Shown here: in pieces, positions 1-13,100 of the stretch
Position numbering within the stretch: position 1 is the stretch's first letter
Layout of the letters: each line of letters starts with the position of its first letter
Origin: Metellina segmentata
Lineage: Eukaryota > Arthropoda > Arachnida > Araneae > Tetragnathidae
Assembly (NCBI GenBank): GCA_947359465.1
Contig: OX375876.1
Span: 87,822,184-87,886,183, forward strand
Reading direction: 5' to 3'
Length of the DNA: 64,000 bases
The notes under the pieces: model-generated
Told to the model about the DNA's origin: nothing
Seen by the model: the letters and a program-made list of their open reading frames with translations, nothing else
Databases searched by the model: none
Position numbers and translations under genes: made by a program

Positions 1-84
1 ACTTGTCATTCAATTTGAAATTGTAGAATGAATACCAGACATAAAACAAATTCTTGTTATTGCTATCTAATATGGTTGATTGGG

Positions 85-205
85 TTTATGGCACAAGAAC
101 CATATCAGACCAAGGTGCATCAAACATCAATGGACATACACACAAGGAAAGCTTTACTGACACAGAAGAGAGGAAAACACGCAGGGAGGAATCAAACCTT
201 TTTAA
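85..205 (-). repeat. SINE fragment
   Basis: Diverged copy of the SINE body at 18008-18217: shared blocks include gcaagggccat-like sequence, the 'tttactgaYRcagaagaga' core, and a degraded B-box at the ggaggaatcaaacc end. The tRNA-like head is missing. Confidence 0.45.
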
Positions 206-384
206 TATAATTAAGTCAATCAAAAATTATATTCAAATATTATACTCTGCAGCGAAACTTTAATGGAATTAGTAATTTATTTAGCTATTTCTGGTGTTCA
301 CAAAAATATCATGGACTAGCAAGCCAGCACGGCCAGTGACAGTTCTTTTCGGATCCACAAAATTTGCACCACCTGAGGTATCGA

Positions 385-790
385 TCTAGTGTAAAATTTT
401 CTGCAGATGATTTCAAATCCGTTGAAATTTTCAGTCTCCCTTTAACAATCACAAAGATAGAAACTTGGATTTAAGAATAAAAAGAAATAAATGCCAATCA
501 AAATTTTGATTTGTATTGTTTCGCTTCGCTAGAATCGTTCATGCTCAGGAAATGAAAAGAAATTTAGAACATGTGATCACTTCAGTGTTGCCATTATAAG
601 GAAAACAAATAATAAGTAAATGCCAATAAATTAATTCAAAAATTTTCTAGATTAAATTTTTAAATTCAGGCTTTGCACAAATTTACAACGCACAACTGTA
701 TGCCAAAAATTTCATTACTGTAGGTCCAATAGATTTGTCTGGACAACGTTCGCACACAGACATGTAATTTTATAATAGTAGAGATGCCAC
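385..790. repeat. Dispersed repeat B, copy 1
   Basis: Shares a 5' block (atttcaaatccgttgaaatt, then tctYcctttaac) with 20297-20350 and 20625-20685. It also shares a 3' block (ccaaaWWtcattRctgta ... tagtagagat) with 21600-21755. The family is not recognised; between the conserved ends nothing codes. Confidence 0.5.
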
Positions 791-895
791 ATATGTGAAT
801 TTCATAGCAACTTCATCCTTATTATCAGTATAGGAAAAGAGGTTTTGTTTGTTGCTTGCAAATTAAATTAGAAGATGGATAAATTTTCATTAAAA

Positions 896-1156
896 CTAAT
901 AGTTGAATGTAATATGAAAAGTTATTATTTCTAATGGCTTTTTCTGCCAAATTGCAAATTTCAAGCATACATAGGATATCATACTTGGTGATTGAATAAT
1001 TTCTGATGAAATGGAGCTCACAACCATGTAAGGTTCAGGGGTAATCTTGATGATGTTTTGTATTTGCTCAGAAACTGGTGGTGGTTGAGAGCCTGCTTCC
1101 TGAAGAGTGGAATAAGTGCAGGCAATCAAGATAAATGATCCAATACCCATCAATAC
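896..1156 (-). CDS. SLC38A10: SLC38A10 coding exon 10 (3' limit uncertain)
   Basis: Begins VLMGIGSFILIACTYSTLQE, the last membrane segment, then a polar, proline-containing stretch. It stays open to a TAG at 896-898. TTATTAG acceptor. The hydrophobic start is secure. The true end is not: a donor such as GTATGC inside the exon could splice to a tail left of the window. Confidence 0.72.
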   Translation of the reverse strand, partial: VLMGIGSFILIACTYSTLQEAGSQPPPVSEQIQNIIKITPEPYMVVSSISSEIIQSPSMISYVCLKFAIWQKKPLEIITFHITFNY

Positions 1157-4100
1157 CTAATAAAGAAAAGCATAAATGTCACAAATTAAAAAAGCAAATG
1201 AACTTTAATGCACAGTAAAAATACATACTTCTCATTGGAATCAAATAGTAATTGACATGTCTATTTTAAGTTAGTAGTTTGTTTTTCTTGTGCTTTACCT
1301 TCTGGATTATGAACAGAAGCATATAGTCTAAAATGCTTAAAATTGCTTTAGCATTGAAGAGGAGGGGGGGGGGATTTTTTTTTTTGGCAGAGAAGAAATT
1401 GTTAAGCCTAATCTCAAAATATTTGCATGCCATCTTGGTAATAAAGGTATTTAAAGGAAAACAGACGAAATTGCTATATCAAGGCAGACAGTTACGAGAC
1501 GTATCGAAGAACTCTCCCGGGATGTATCTCGGCAACTGGAAGATCTTGTCCATTCTTTTCTCAAGCTTTGGATGAATCAATGGAAATATACGATGTAGCC
1601 CAGTTAAGCATTTTAGGAGAGGAATTAATAATTTTAATGTCGTTGAAGAACTTGTCAGTCTGGAGTCTGATTGCATGGTAAAACAAGAGCATCAGACATA
1701 TTTGAAGTAAAATCATGTCTAGAAAATCTAAAATTAGATTATAACAAACTCCTTAGTGTGTGCACTGACGGAGCACCATCAATGATTGGTTAAAACCATT
1801 GGCACTACAATTTTTGAAAGATTTTAAAATCGTCTTATACTAAAATATCACTGTAATTACACTGTGCGGAAAACTTTAAAAATGCAGTATAATTTGTTAC
1901 TGGTTGTGAAATGTGTGAATTAAATTAGAGCAAGAGCATCAAACAGATGGAAATTCAGAGAATATGGTGAACTTGTTCATCATTGTGAGGTGCACTGGCT
2001 TTCTTGAGGACGGTTTTTGAGTAGATTTTGGTAATTGAAAAACGTTTTTTTTTTTATAGTTTTTTAACAGGAAAATGAACTACCTAATGAAAAAACCCTA
2101 TTATTCAATAACTGGCTATTTGATTTGACATTTTAAGTTGATGTTACAAGCAGGGTGTCAAGATTTAAATCACTTGATTTAAATCAACGATTAAAATCAT
2201 GATTTTAATCAAATGATTTTTTTTAAATCACTGATTTAAATCACAACTAATCTTACATTTTTATAACTAAGTAAATACACCATAGGAAAATGACAGAAGT
2301 GGTCAAATGCTTTAATTTTTCTGCACTCATGGGGATTTAAGCACTAATGGTTACACCCAGCTCAGAGGGAACTGGATCAATTACTGCATATGATAAAAGA
2401 TTGCAACAGCCAGTTGTAACTTATTATAATGTACTATACTAGGGGGCTCCTCCCCCTGCTCGCCAACCCCCAGGGATTGCTACGAATTCCATTTGGTTTG
2501 CTTTGCAAACCAACACTCCTTTTACATGTGGCATTTGGTTTGCTTCGCAAACCAACATTCCTTTCGCAGAGTGAAACTATCTGAAAAATTTGTATTACCC
2601 GTATTTCACTTTACGGTCCATCACGTCACAGCGAGGGCTTCGCCCCCTGCTCGCCGACCCCTGGGGATTGCTAAGCAATCCCGTTTGGTTTGCTTCGCAA
2701 ACCAATACCTCTTACGCAAATTATTTCACTCTTTTTTGCTTTAACACTAAATGCACCCTAAACTAATAGCCGCATGAGTAAAAAATCTTCTGCACCTTGT
2801 TCCCTGTACAATTTTAAGTAAACTCTGTTAATCTCAAAACTTTACTATGTGTACTTTGTACTTTCTCGGTAAACCGTCTGAGAACAGAGGGAAAAAAGCG
2901 AGCCTTTTTCCTCGCCAAATAAAAAGAAATCGTTTTTATGGCAATTGTTGCTACGATAAATTTGATAGCTGGCAAACCCGATAGTCAAAAATACAACCCT
3001 CCGCGAATACAATACTCCGCGAAATAAAAAATACGAAATTTGTGTCACCAACTTTTAATTGCATCGAATTTATTTATGAACCAATTTTAAAAATAATGGT
3101 ACCGTAAGAAAGAGTACAGTCTGAGGTATACTGCGCTATTTTCAAAATAAAAAACTAATAGTAATACGATATAGATATGACAGTTTTAGTTTACGTTTGT
3201 AACAAAAAGTAGCGAAAATATCCAAAGATTCCGAATTTTGTATGACCAACTTTTGATCGCATCCAATTTAATTATTAACCGATTTCAAAAATAATAGTAC
3301 CGTTAGAAAGAGTACATTCTGAGGAATACTGCGATATTTAAAAAATTAAAAAATAATAGTAATAAAATATGGATACGGCAGTTTTAAAAAAAAGTAACAA
3401 AAATGTCCTGATTTTTCCTGAATTTCAAAAAAATATTATCAAGAACCAAATTGAAATTTCAAAAAAAAACTCGACGAGTTGCAAAAATTTACGTTGAGAG
3501 GTACTCTTTAAAAAAAACTCATGGCTGAAGACTGAAAATTTGTATGTGTTTTGCTCACTCGCGGAAGAAATTTCGCTTCTTCAATTTTGACACTTAATAA
3601 ACCCTAAACTAATAGCCGCATCGGAAAAAAATCTTAATAATTGTCCAGGGAATATGATGAAGAACAAATCATGTTAATTTCGTTTTTTTCCGATCAGTAC
3701 TTTCTCGGGAAATCGTTTAAGAATCGAGCTAAACAGCACAGTTTTCAATCCTGCGGCGGCAACTTTTTTTTAATATAGAGAGATACTGGAAACAGTAATG
3801 TAAACACACATGACATAAATCTAAATGCCAGGAAGAGTAATGTATAAACATTTCTGATTAACAGCACTCATAATATAAACACTTAAAGGAAGTATACAAC
3901 AGCTTGATTCAAAATTATAAACGAAAGAGGTGACTGATTTTATTAGCTAAAAAAACACAAGTAGGAAGTAAAGTTTTTGAGGCATTTGTTAGTTAGTTCC
4001 CAAAGTGTGTGCCACAGCACCCTGGGGTGCAGCGTAGAGAGACGAGAGGTGCTGTGAAGCGCCTGTAAACTCCAATCTAAGCAACAGAAAAAAGGGTTAA

Positions 4101-7100
4101 GGTCACTTATCAAAAATCGGTTCACTCCCCAACCAAGAGCATGATGAAGATAATTTTATTTGTTTTATTTATATTTTCACCAATCTATGTTTTCTTATTA
4201 AGTAAAATTAAAGTGTTTCTGTGTGAATTTGAAATACTAGTTGTATTAATTATGTTTATGTTCTTAATTCTCGAATTTCTTTTTGATAGTGCTACAAATA
4301 TGAAATGTGTATATATATGTAATAATATACCACAGATAAATATTACATGATGACGAGGGTGCTGTGAGAAAATTATAATTCTCTTAAGCGTGCCACCACT
4401 TGGATAAGTTTGGGAACCTCTGTGTTTGCTTATTCTTATAGTTAGCAATAGAGATTAAAAGAGTAGAAATATACATTTTCACACAGCCATTAAAATGTCA
4501 GCAGGAAAAAAGAAAGATCCAATATGAATTAAACAGAGTTCCCACTCTTTTTTTCTAACTAAAAATAAGGACTTTCTAAGACAAAATAAGGACTTTATAA
4601 GGACTTAAATAAAACATTGAAGAAACCGTATAATACAATGTAATACCTGACTTTCGACCAAATGGGGATGCTCTTACAGATTAGTTAATCTTATAAGAAC
4701 AGTAGTATGTAAAAAATTTAGAATTCAAATCTATTTTCTTAAAAAAAAAAAAAAATAATAATAATATGAGCATTTACGTGTACACGTATTAATAAAATGT
4801 CTAAGTACATATACAAATTATAGAATGGAGACCCCAAGTAAAAAAATGGGGAAATTTTTTTTCGTTTAATTTTTTCACAGTGCATTTGCATTTATAAAAA
4901 GGGAAATAAAGAGTTAAGTTTGATGAGGACCGGACTTTGTGTGTTCAGTCTCAAAGCTGTTGTTGCAAGTTTGATTTTCCTTTCTTATTCTTTTCATATT
5001 GATTGGTTTTTACTTTTTAATGGTCTTAAGGGGAGTGTATGAGCAATTTTTTAGCATATTACTGCTCATGGGTAGGAACCACCATTTTGTCAGGCTCGTC
5101 CCTGATCCACATACACTTTTATTTTCAAAATTTTCCTAATTTTTGTATTTTAAATTTCTTTTTGTTTTTGAAATTAAAGTGCTTACCTTGTTGTGTATTC
5201 AGCTTCAATCTGCTTATGAAATGGAAATTACTCACACTAGTAATTCTTTTATAATACACTTTCAGAAATTCATAATGAAAGTAAGAAGTAAATTCATTTA
5301 TCGGCACATCGGAGGCTTCAATAAAATAAAATTAGTGGCAAACTATTCATTTACTAAAAGGATAGCAAGTTGCATACGTCAGAGTCAAATTTGACTGGAT
5401 CAGAGACCGAACGAGTTTCGAAGAAACTATTTTACCGTGAACCAAAATGGATTATAACAGTTATGCAAAAACTTTGATAAATTTATAAAAAGGCTAAAAT
5501 AATAAAATGAAATTTTTTTGAATAGATATTCAACTAGTTGCCACCGTCCCAGCCTAAGCCATTTGGTGCATTGCCACATAATTTTGAACCACGGTCAGAT
5601 GATGAGACATCTGAGCTGGCACCCCACTCTTCAAACTTCCAAACCAACTCAATGTGAGAACTTTCGGCCACGACAAATTTAAGGTGCACCAGCCGCCTCT
5701 ACACCATACACTTACAAACGTCATTTTTATGAAACAAAATTAATTTGAAAATTATCATTTAAGCTGACAATGAAAACAGATTGCGCATGGGATAACAAAA
5801 GCAAAGTGAAATTCAAGCACAGTCGGCCATTGAGTATTTGTCACCCGGATACAAAGAGAAAAAAATTATAAAGCATAGAAAAATTACTTTCATTTTAGGT
5901 CATCGGCCAAACACGATAGGAGTCCCAAATTTCCAGTTTTCAAATGACTTTTCCGGATTCATGAAATTTTCCGACTATTCTCGGTTTTCCAGCACTCTGG
6001 TTTACGATTTTGCGATCTTTTCCTCTAATGTAAAAAAAAAAAAACCCGCTCAATGTTTTTTTTTTGAAGGTGATTCTGCTTTGCAAGTTTGAACCGATTG
6101 CTTCAAACTTGCAAAGCAGAATCACCTAAAAATGTTTATTTTTAGGGGGGGGGTAATTAAAAGCATAAAAAAAATTGCAACACATTGGGTTGCTACCTCA
6201 GATAGCAGTATTAATTAAAATAAATTATCTTTAAATTGGTCTTTGATTCACCTACAAACTTAAAAATACAGTTCCCATACTTATAATACATTTTTAAAAC
6301 ATTGCACTCACAGGTAACTGATAAAACAAAATTGATTAAGATTTGATGATTGTATTCTTGTTCCTCTATCAGGACAACTATTTTGTGCATTGCGAGAGCC
6401 ACTCATAAGTCGAAAACAGACCGATTTTCATGGGTTATCAAGTTTTTGAAGTGTATTATGTGCTCATCAAGAGTCAATCGACGATTTCTATATCGGCTAT
6501 CCAGGGTTGCCATTCAAGAAAGCCAGTTCCCGAATCATCACCAAAACCGTACTGGTAAGCAGTTTTATCGCCGATCAGCCGCTAAAAAGAGGTCGGAAAT
6601 ACTGTGTAAAAATATCGTCATTTGAAAACTGAATTTTCTTTTCAAAGGAAAATAAGCACTTTCTAAGGACTATTGATGAAAAATAAGCACTTGTAAGGGC
6701 CCTTAGAAATGGAAGGTCAAAATAAGCACTTAGAAGCACCCGTGGGAACCCTGTTAAAACTAAGTGAAAATCCAATTATTATTGATGCTCAGCAGTTTTT
6801 TTTATCAGAATTTACTATAGTCTGATTATTTCTGAGTTCTATTCTACTTCTCAGACTATAGTTTAGGTCTGGCACTTACACTTGCTGATAAATTTGTTAA
6901 CATGATGATGTAATTTTCTCAAGAAAAACTATGTAGGATGTCAACTTGTGTTTTAAAGTTAAATAAATGTTAAGTAAATATTGATTTACCATGTCATGTC
7001 ACTAACTCAATTTTTTATTTAACAAATTTATATATATTTATTATATAAACAGTGTTTAGGGCCTGCAGAAATTTAAATAGAAAAATCTTATTTAAATAAA

Positions 7101-10100
7101 AATAATCCGATTTAAATAAAAAAAATCAATTAATCGGATTTATTTGAAAAAAATCATGATTTTTTTACACCCTGGTTACAAGCCATCTTAATGATCTTAA
7201 TTTGAAACTACAAGGCAAGAATAAATTATTTCCTAGCTTGGTTTTCTCCAACTATATAAAATTTATATGAGTAGTTATAAAGTCATGTTAGTATCATTTA
7301 CCAGGTACTAATTATTTTGAAAATGCAGTATTAATTCCATGAAGGAAAAGATGGATTTCAGTCAGTTCCTAACAATAAAATTGCATGAAATGAATAAGAT
7401 GACAAAGTTTTGCACAAAACATCAAGGGTTTCATCAAGATGTTCAATAAGATGAGGTCCATGAGGTAAGACCACATTTTTTGTTTTAATTTGTAGCTCTA
7501 AAATCAGCTTTGCTAAATGAGGAATAACTTGATAGGAACCTATGTGGATTATGCCACACTAAGTGACACTAACTTTAATAAAGCCATTTAAAAAGTTAAT
7601 ACAACATAAATAACCATCAGATAATGATTGTCATATAACAGATGTGAAATTACAACAAATAAGAAGTTGGTTCAGTTTCTGCCTTTTATGTTTATTTATC
7701 AGTTACAACACAGGGAATGAAAGGTTGTGAATTCTCCTATAAGCTTTATTCAATCTTGCTTGCTTTCTTGTTGCATTTCATTATTTTCATGCTTTGCAGA
7801 TAGGATGCATAATTCAACACATTTTAAAACATCAGTATATTATTCTTCAGCATCATCTTCTGCCAAACAACTTATTCACTTTAAAGAGTTACAGGTTCAA
7901 TTTCTTCTTAAATATTTATTAAATTGTTAACCAGGGTATACTACTTTAAATTATGAATTGTTTCCTGAGGATTATAAATTAGGTAATATAATATAGATAG
8001 AGTTCAAAGAGAAAAGCAACTGCCTAGTATGACTGGAAAAATAAATGGAAAATATGTTTCATATATAAAAGACTTTTCTATTTGATGGTAATTCTAATAA
8101 CTGTCAGTGTAACGTAAATTGTAAAAAAGCAAATCTTTTCTCCAAGTCCAAAGTATTATATCACTGGAAGTTACATTAGTTTAGATCAATCATTGCAGAA
8201 ATATGTAAATAAAAATGAAGTTGAACAAGGTAATAACAAGATTAGAAAATTATTTTATTTGTGAGATTACTGCTGAAAATGAGATATTTCTGATTCTGTA
8301 ATGAATAGACAGGTATGCATTATAGTACATCAGAAATATTTCATATATAGGCACTCCTTAATTAATGACAGCCCAGACGAGGGTGGCAACAAGATCCTGA
8401 AAAAAGTTCCCCATTTCCCTGATAATGTCACAAAAATGTCCTTCATTTTACAATTCCCTTAATAAATGTTGTGATCCATTATTGGTATCAATACACAGTA
8501 TCCACACATTATTTTTTAATAATTAGGGTCAGATGGTGAAATGATAATTCTCAACAAGTATGTATTTTTTCTCTTCAGATATTTTAATTGTTATTGCAAG
8601 GGTTGGAACCCTTAATAGAAATCTTGCAATAGCAATTTAAAAACTCGAGAGAAAAAATACAACATATTTTGATTATGAATTTATTACATCTGACCCTACA
8701 TTACCATACTATACATCAAAATAAAATACAAATATACATAAAAAATTCTACAAAAATGTAACTGCAAGCACAAAATATTAATTTAATGCAAAAAAAAAAA
8801 AAACACACATCATTAGTTACACAAAATTCAAATTGTATACTACAAGTTGTATCGGCGGCTTCACGTCGCCAAAACGCTGCGGGCACGATAAAAACTGGCG
8901 GTGGCAGTTTTCGCTGTGTTCTAATTACAATTTCGGCGAATACGATTTATTTGATTCTCAAAAGTACTTGTAATCGCGTACATCTAAATAGTTAATAATA
9001 GTTGTCGTTTAAGTTTTAACTAGTTCTCCAGTGCAGGGAATACCCTTTCTTAGCTTCAGTCTCAGGAATCTTCTTTGGCCCTATTTACGTACATGCAAAA
9101 CAGGTGCCAATGAAATCAAGTCATTTTACATGTCGCCTGGTTATTTGCAGGTCCTGCAGCTGGTGGCGAACTCAACAAATTAGATGTCAGAGCATTCTAA
9201 TTACATGTTCTGTTGGTAATCATCTTGCCTCACACCTTTCCTCAACTATTATACCTTTTAGCAGCACCAATGTTCTTGATAGTAAATAAAATTAGTTATA
9301 TTCCCAAACAAACTAGTTATCTGACACCTTTCCATTGTTCTGAACAAATGAAAACCATTAAGACCGTTGCTTATCGACTAATTTGCTTAATGGCCTAATA
9401 ATAGGAACAAAACCTCGTCATTAAGTGCGGAATGTCTGTCTAAACATTCCTAATTGTTTTAGAGTACATTTTCTGGGATATTTCAATAAGAAAAGTTTTA
9501 AAAAATAAATGCAAAATCAATAAAATTTGAAAGCAAAGATATGTTAGCTACCTAGTTTTATTATTTGGGAGTGGAGTTAATGTCCCATGACTGAGTCAAA
9601 TGACTGTAGTAAAGGATAGGTTAGATGTTAGAAGGTATACAAGTAAATAAAATGATAATCATGCAAAAAAAAAGATTAATTTTAACTTTTGGATAGAATG
9701 AATCATTTTATTTGACAGCATTTATGAGAAGTTTTCAAGGTATTGGAACTGAAAATCAATATCTGTGACAAAAAATTTAACAATGCAAATCAAAAGACAG
9801 TCAGACATTTCAATGACAATAATAAGCAGATAAACATTTTTTTTTTAAACTTAAAATACTTACTTGAGCCATTCTTTTTTCTGTAGTGTTTTTACTTGTG
9901 TCATGGATGAACATCACTGCAGGAAAAATTAAGCATATCAAGGTTCCAATCGTTGAACCAATAATTCCCAGAACAAATTCGATATTTGGAAGCATTATTG
10001 CAATACCAATGGTTACAATAATCAAACTGACAGTTAGTATGCGAAATCGAAGTTCTGGTATGACTGTAACGTTAATGTCATGATGACCAAAACCCTAAAA

Positions 10101-13100
10101 CACATGCAAATTAAAATATTATGACAAAATGACTGTTGGTTTAATGCCAAGTTCACAACATGCAAATATGAGTAACTTTAGAACAAATTAAAACTGCAAT
10201 CACTTTTTAATTACATTTTTAAGTACTGAAACCTTTTATATGATAATTAATCAAGTTTGATTGTTTCTTGCAACTTATAACTTGTTTATAGTATTTTTAG
10301 GATCCTTAAAAATATAAGGATTTGTCTTTCTGAGAAATTTTAAAAGCTACAGTTGATAACTGTCAGAGAGGTTATGCTAAAACAGGGTGGCAACAAAATC
10401 CTTGAAAAAAAGTTCCCTGATATTTCCATGATTTCCCTGATAGTTTCACAAAAATTTCCCTGATTTAACAATTCCCTTAAGGAATGTTGTGATCCGTGAT
10501 TGGTATCGATATACAGTATCCACACAACACTGTTTTTAAATATTTATGATAAGAGGGTGTAAAAGGATCATTCTCCAGAAATATTTTGTATTTTTTCTCT
10601 ACAGATATTTTAATTGTTATTGTAAGAATTGGAACCCTTAATGGAACTCTTATAATTACAATTGAAAAAAAAAATGGAGAAAAAAAATGCAAAATATTTT
10701 GATAATGAATTTTTTACACCTGACCCTACATTATCATACTATTCCTCAAAGCCAACTGCAAATATACATAAAAAGTACTACACAAATGTAATTGCAAACA
10801 AAAATAACTAATTTAATACACAAAAAACATCATTAGTTACACAAATTTAAAATTGTATACCACCAGTTGTATCGCTAGCCTCACGGCGACCAAGAAGCTG
10901 CGGTCGCGAAAAAACCCAACGAAGGAGGTTTTCACAGTGTTTAAAAATTACGACGCCGTGGTTCTTTATTCAAATTACGATTTCGGCGAATACGATTTAT
11001 TCGATTCTCAAAAGCACTCGTAATAGTGCATCTCTAAACAAACAATAATGGTAGCCGTTTAAGTTGTCAAACTTTCCCTGATTTTTCCAGAATCAAAAAG
11101 TTCCCTGAGAATTCCCTGATTTCCCGGTTTTTCAGGTTTTGTTACCACCCTGTAAAATATCATTTTTAATACAGCTAATTTGGAATTATATTTTGAGGAA
11201 TCGAGGTGGGCAGTTTAAATATAATAAAACTTTCAAATTTACCAGAATATAAAAGCAAAAATTTTCTAAATGAATTCATTTTAAAAGTAACACTATTGTA
11301 ATGACCATTTTCACTAAAATTTCACAAATATCTTTTTATAGAAGTTTCTATAAAAAATTAGGCTACATTGATGACTTAAAGTTATATTTAAGTATTCAGT
11401 AAAATATCTTGATTGTGAACACAATCATGAATGAAACAAACAAAAAAAATGAAATCATTTACCAGTACATTATTATCTCTGAGATGCGATAATGTTATAA
11501 ATTAGCTGACATTCACCAATTTAGCAACCTTTAAATTAAAATTTTACTTAAGATGTCTTGCGTTTTTAAGTGACCAGGACCATACGTTTTTGTCAGTTCA
11601 CAATGTAAAAGAAAAGGTTCCAGACAAATTACAAATTTAAAGTAATGCACAAAATCATAACAGAAGCAACACTGAACATTGATAAAATGTCCTTTGAGGC
11701 ATAAAGGTTTATGGCATAACAATTCAAACTAGCTATAGATGCAAATAAGCTAACTCATTCATCTCCATTAGCACAATTCAACCCTAAAATTTAAATAACC
11801 AAAAAAAAAAAAATAATAATAATAATAATAATAACTACCACTTCTATCAAATAAAAACAGTATTCCAAAATGCAGCTGTGAAAAGGTATTCAATAACATG
11901 ATTAGTATTTTCAGTCAAGCAATTAGTACACACAAACCTAGATATTTAAATTCAAACCAATTAGCTATTGAAGGTACATATTTTCAACATAAACATACCA
12001 CAATCTAGAAAGAACATTCAAAACCAGTTTAGGTTTGTTAAGTTTAAAGGTTTGTGCATTAAATTGAAAAATGTTTCTACAGTAGAGGGATTTTAGCTAG
12101 CAAAATTCCAGTAAACAGATTTAAAACAGAAAATTAATCCAATACAGATGAATTATAAATTTTCCAAAAACATTTCCATTTTAATAAAACTACGTGCAAT
12201 TAAATATGTAGTTCACTGAAGAAAAATCTGTATATTTTTAATACTGCACACAAAAAAACTTGAAAAACTAAAAGCATCCAAGTTCTATTTATAATTTATT
12301 TGGTGTGACAGAAAGACGATTATTCTCTGTTTCCTCTCAAATTTGAGCTATTTACTGTCTGCTGAATTCCCTTTTGCACTGTTCAAACTTGTGGAAGTGG
12401 GTGCAGCTTTATTGCTACATTCTCATGATTTAATGCCGATGAAAATGAACATGAATGAAGATAAATTAGTTTGTGAGGACTTATACTAAATTCGCCCATA
12501 TCAGTATCTAAATTTCATAATTTTTTTTCTACCTTTTGCCATATCTAAATCTGATTTTAACATGGTGGATGCAACAAAGGCAATATTTACAACAGCATAC
12601 AAATTTATGGATTTAGGTGTCTCCCTAAAACTTGATGCTGCTATTTAAAGACCAAATGAATTACCACCACATTCTGAACATGGGTTTGAAATTAGAAGTA
12701 TCAGTATTTACTACATCATGTGTTACAACCTTTATAACAGAGAACGTTAAGACATTAAGGATATTTCTATGCAGTAAAAAAAAAAAAAACTCAAAACAAT
12801 GACCAATAAAGATTAAAAACTTCGAAAAGATAAAATAGTTAACGGCCAATTTTAATCAGTCCACAATAATGACAAGTCATAAGAGGAAATATGAGTTTAA
12901 ATATATTATTCTAAAATAGTTTGGCCACAACTCATCTTTTTAACTAAGGTAAAGATCCGAGGTCAACACCTCGTAATTTTGAACCACGGTCAGATGACGG
13001 AGCAACACCTGAGCAGGCACCCCACTCTCCAAACTTCCACGCCAACCCAACGCGAGGACTTTCGGCCACGACAGATTTAAGGTGCACCAGTCGCCTCTAC

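Larger units (their letters stand above)
4534..6753. mobile_element. 2.2-kb DNA element with CAGRGTTCCCAC ends
   Basis: Inverted termini CAGAGTTCCCAC at 4534 and (complement) CAGGGTTCCCACG at 6753, flanked by a 5-bp repeat ttaaa (4529-4533, 6754-6758). Subterminal 'aaaataaggactttctaag' / 'aaaataagcacttRtaagg' repeats occur near both ends (4560-4610, 6645-6735). No transposase is seen. It contains a SINE piece (5572-5728) and a perfect long hairpin (6068-6127). The superfamily is not assigned. Confidence 0.62.
2151..7174. mobile_element. 5.0-kb hAT-type element with 8-bp TSD
   Basis: The ends are CAGGGTGT at 2151 and its complement ACACCCTG at 7174, each next to ATTTAAATCA-like subterminal repeats (2160-2250, 7080-7160). 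It is flanked by a perfect 8-bp duplication gttacaag (2143-2150 and 7175-7182). The 8-bp duplication and CAG...CTG ends indicate hAT. No transposase is recognisable inside; most of the length is later insertions (Helitron 2439-3783, small hAT-like unit 3990-4422, DNA element 4534-6753). It splits the older transposase gene in frame. Confidence 0.85.
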
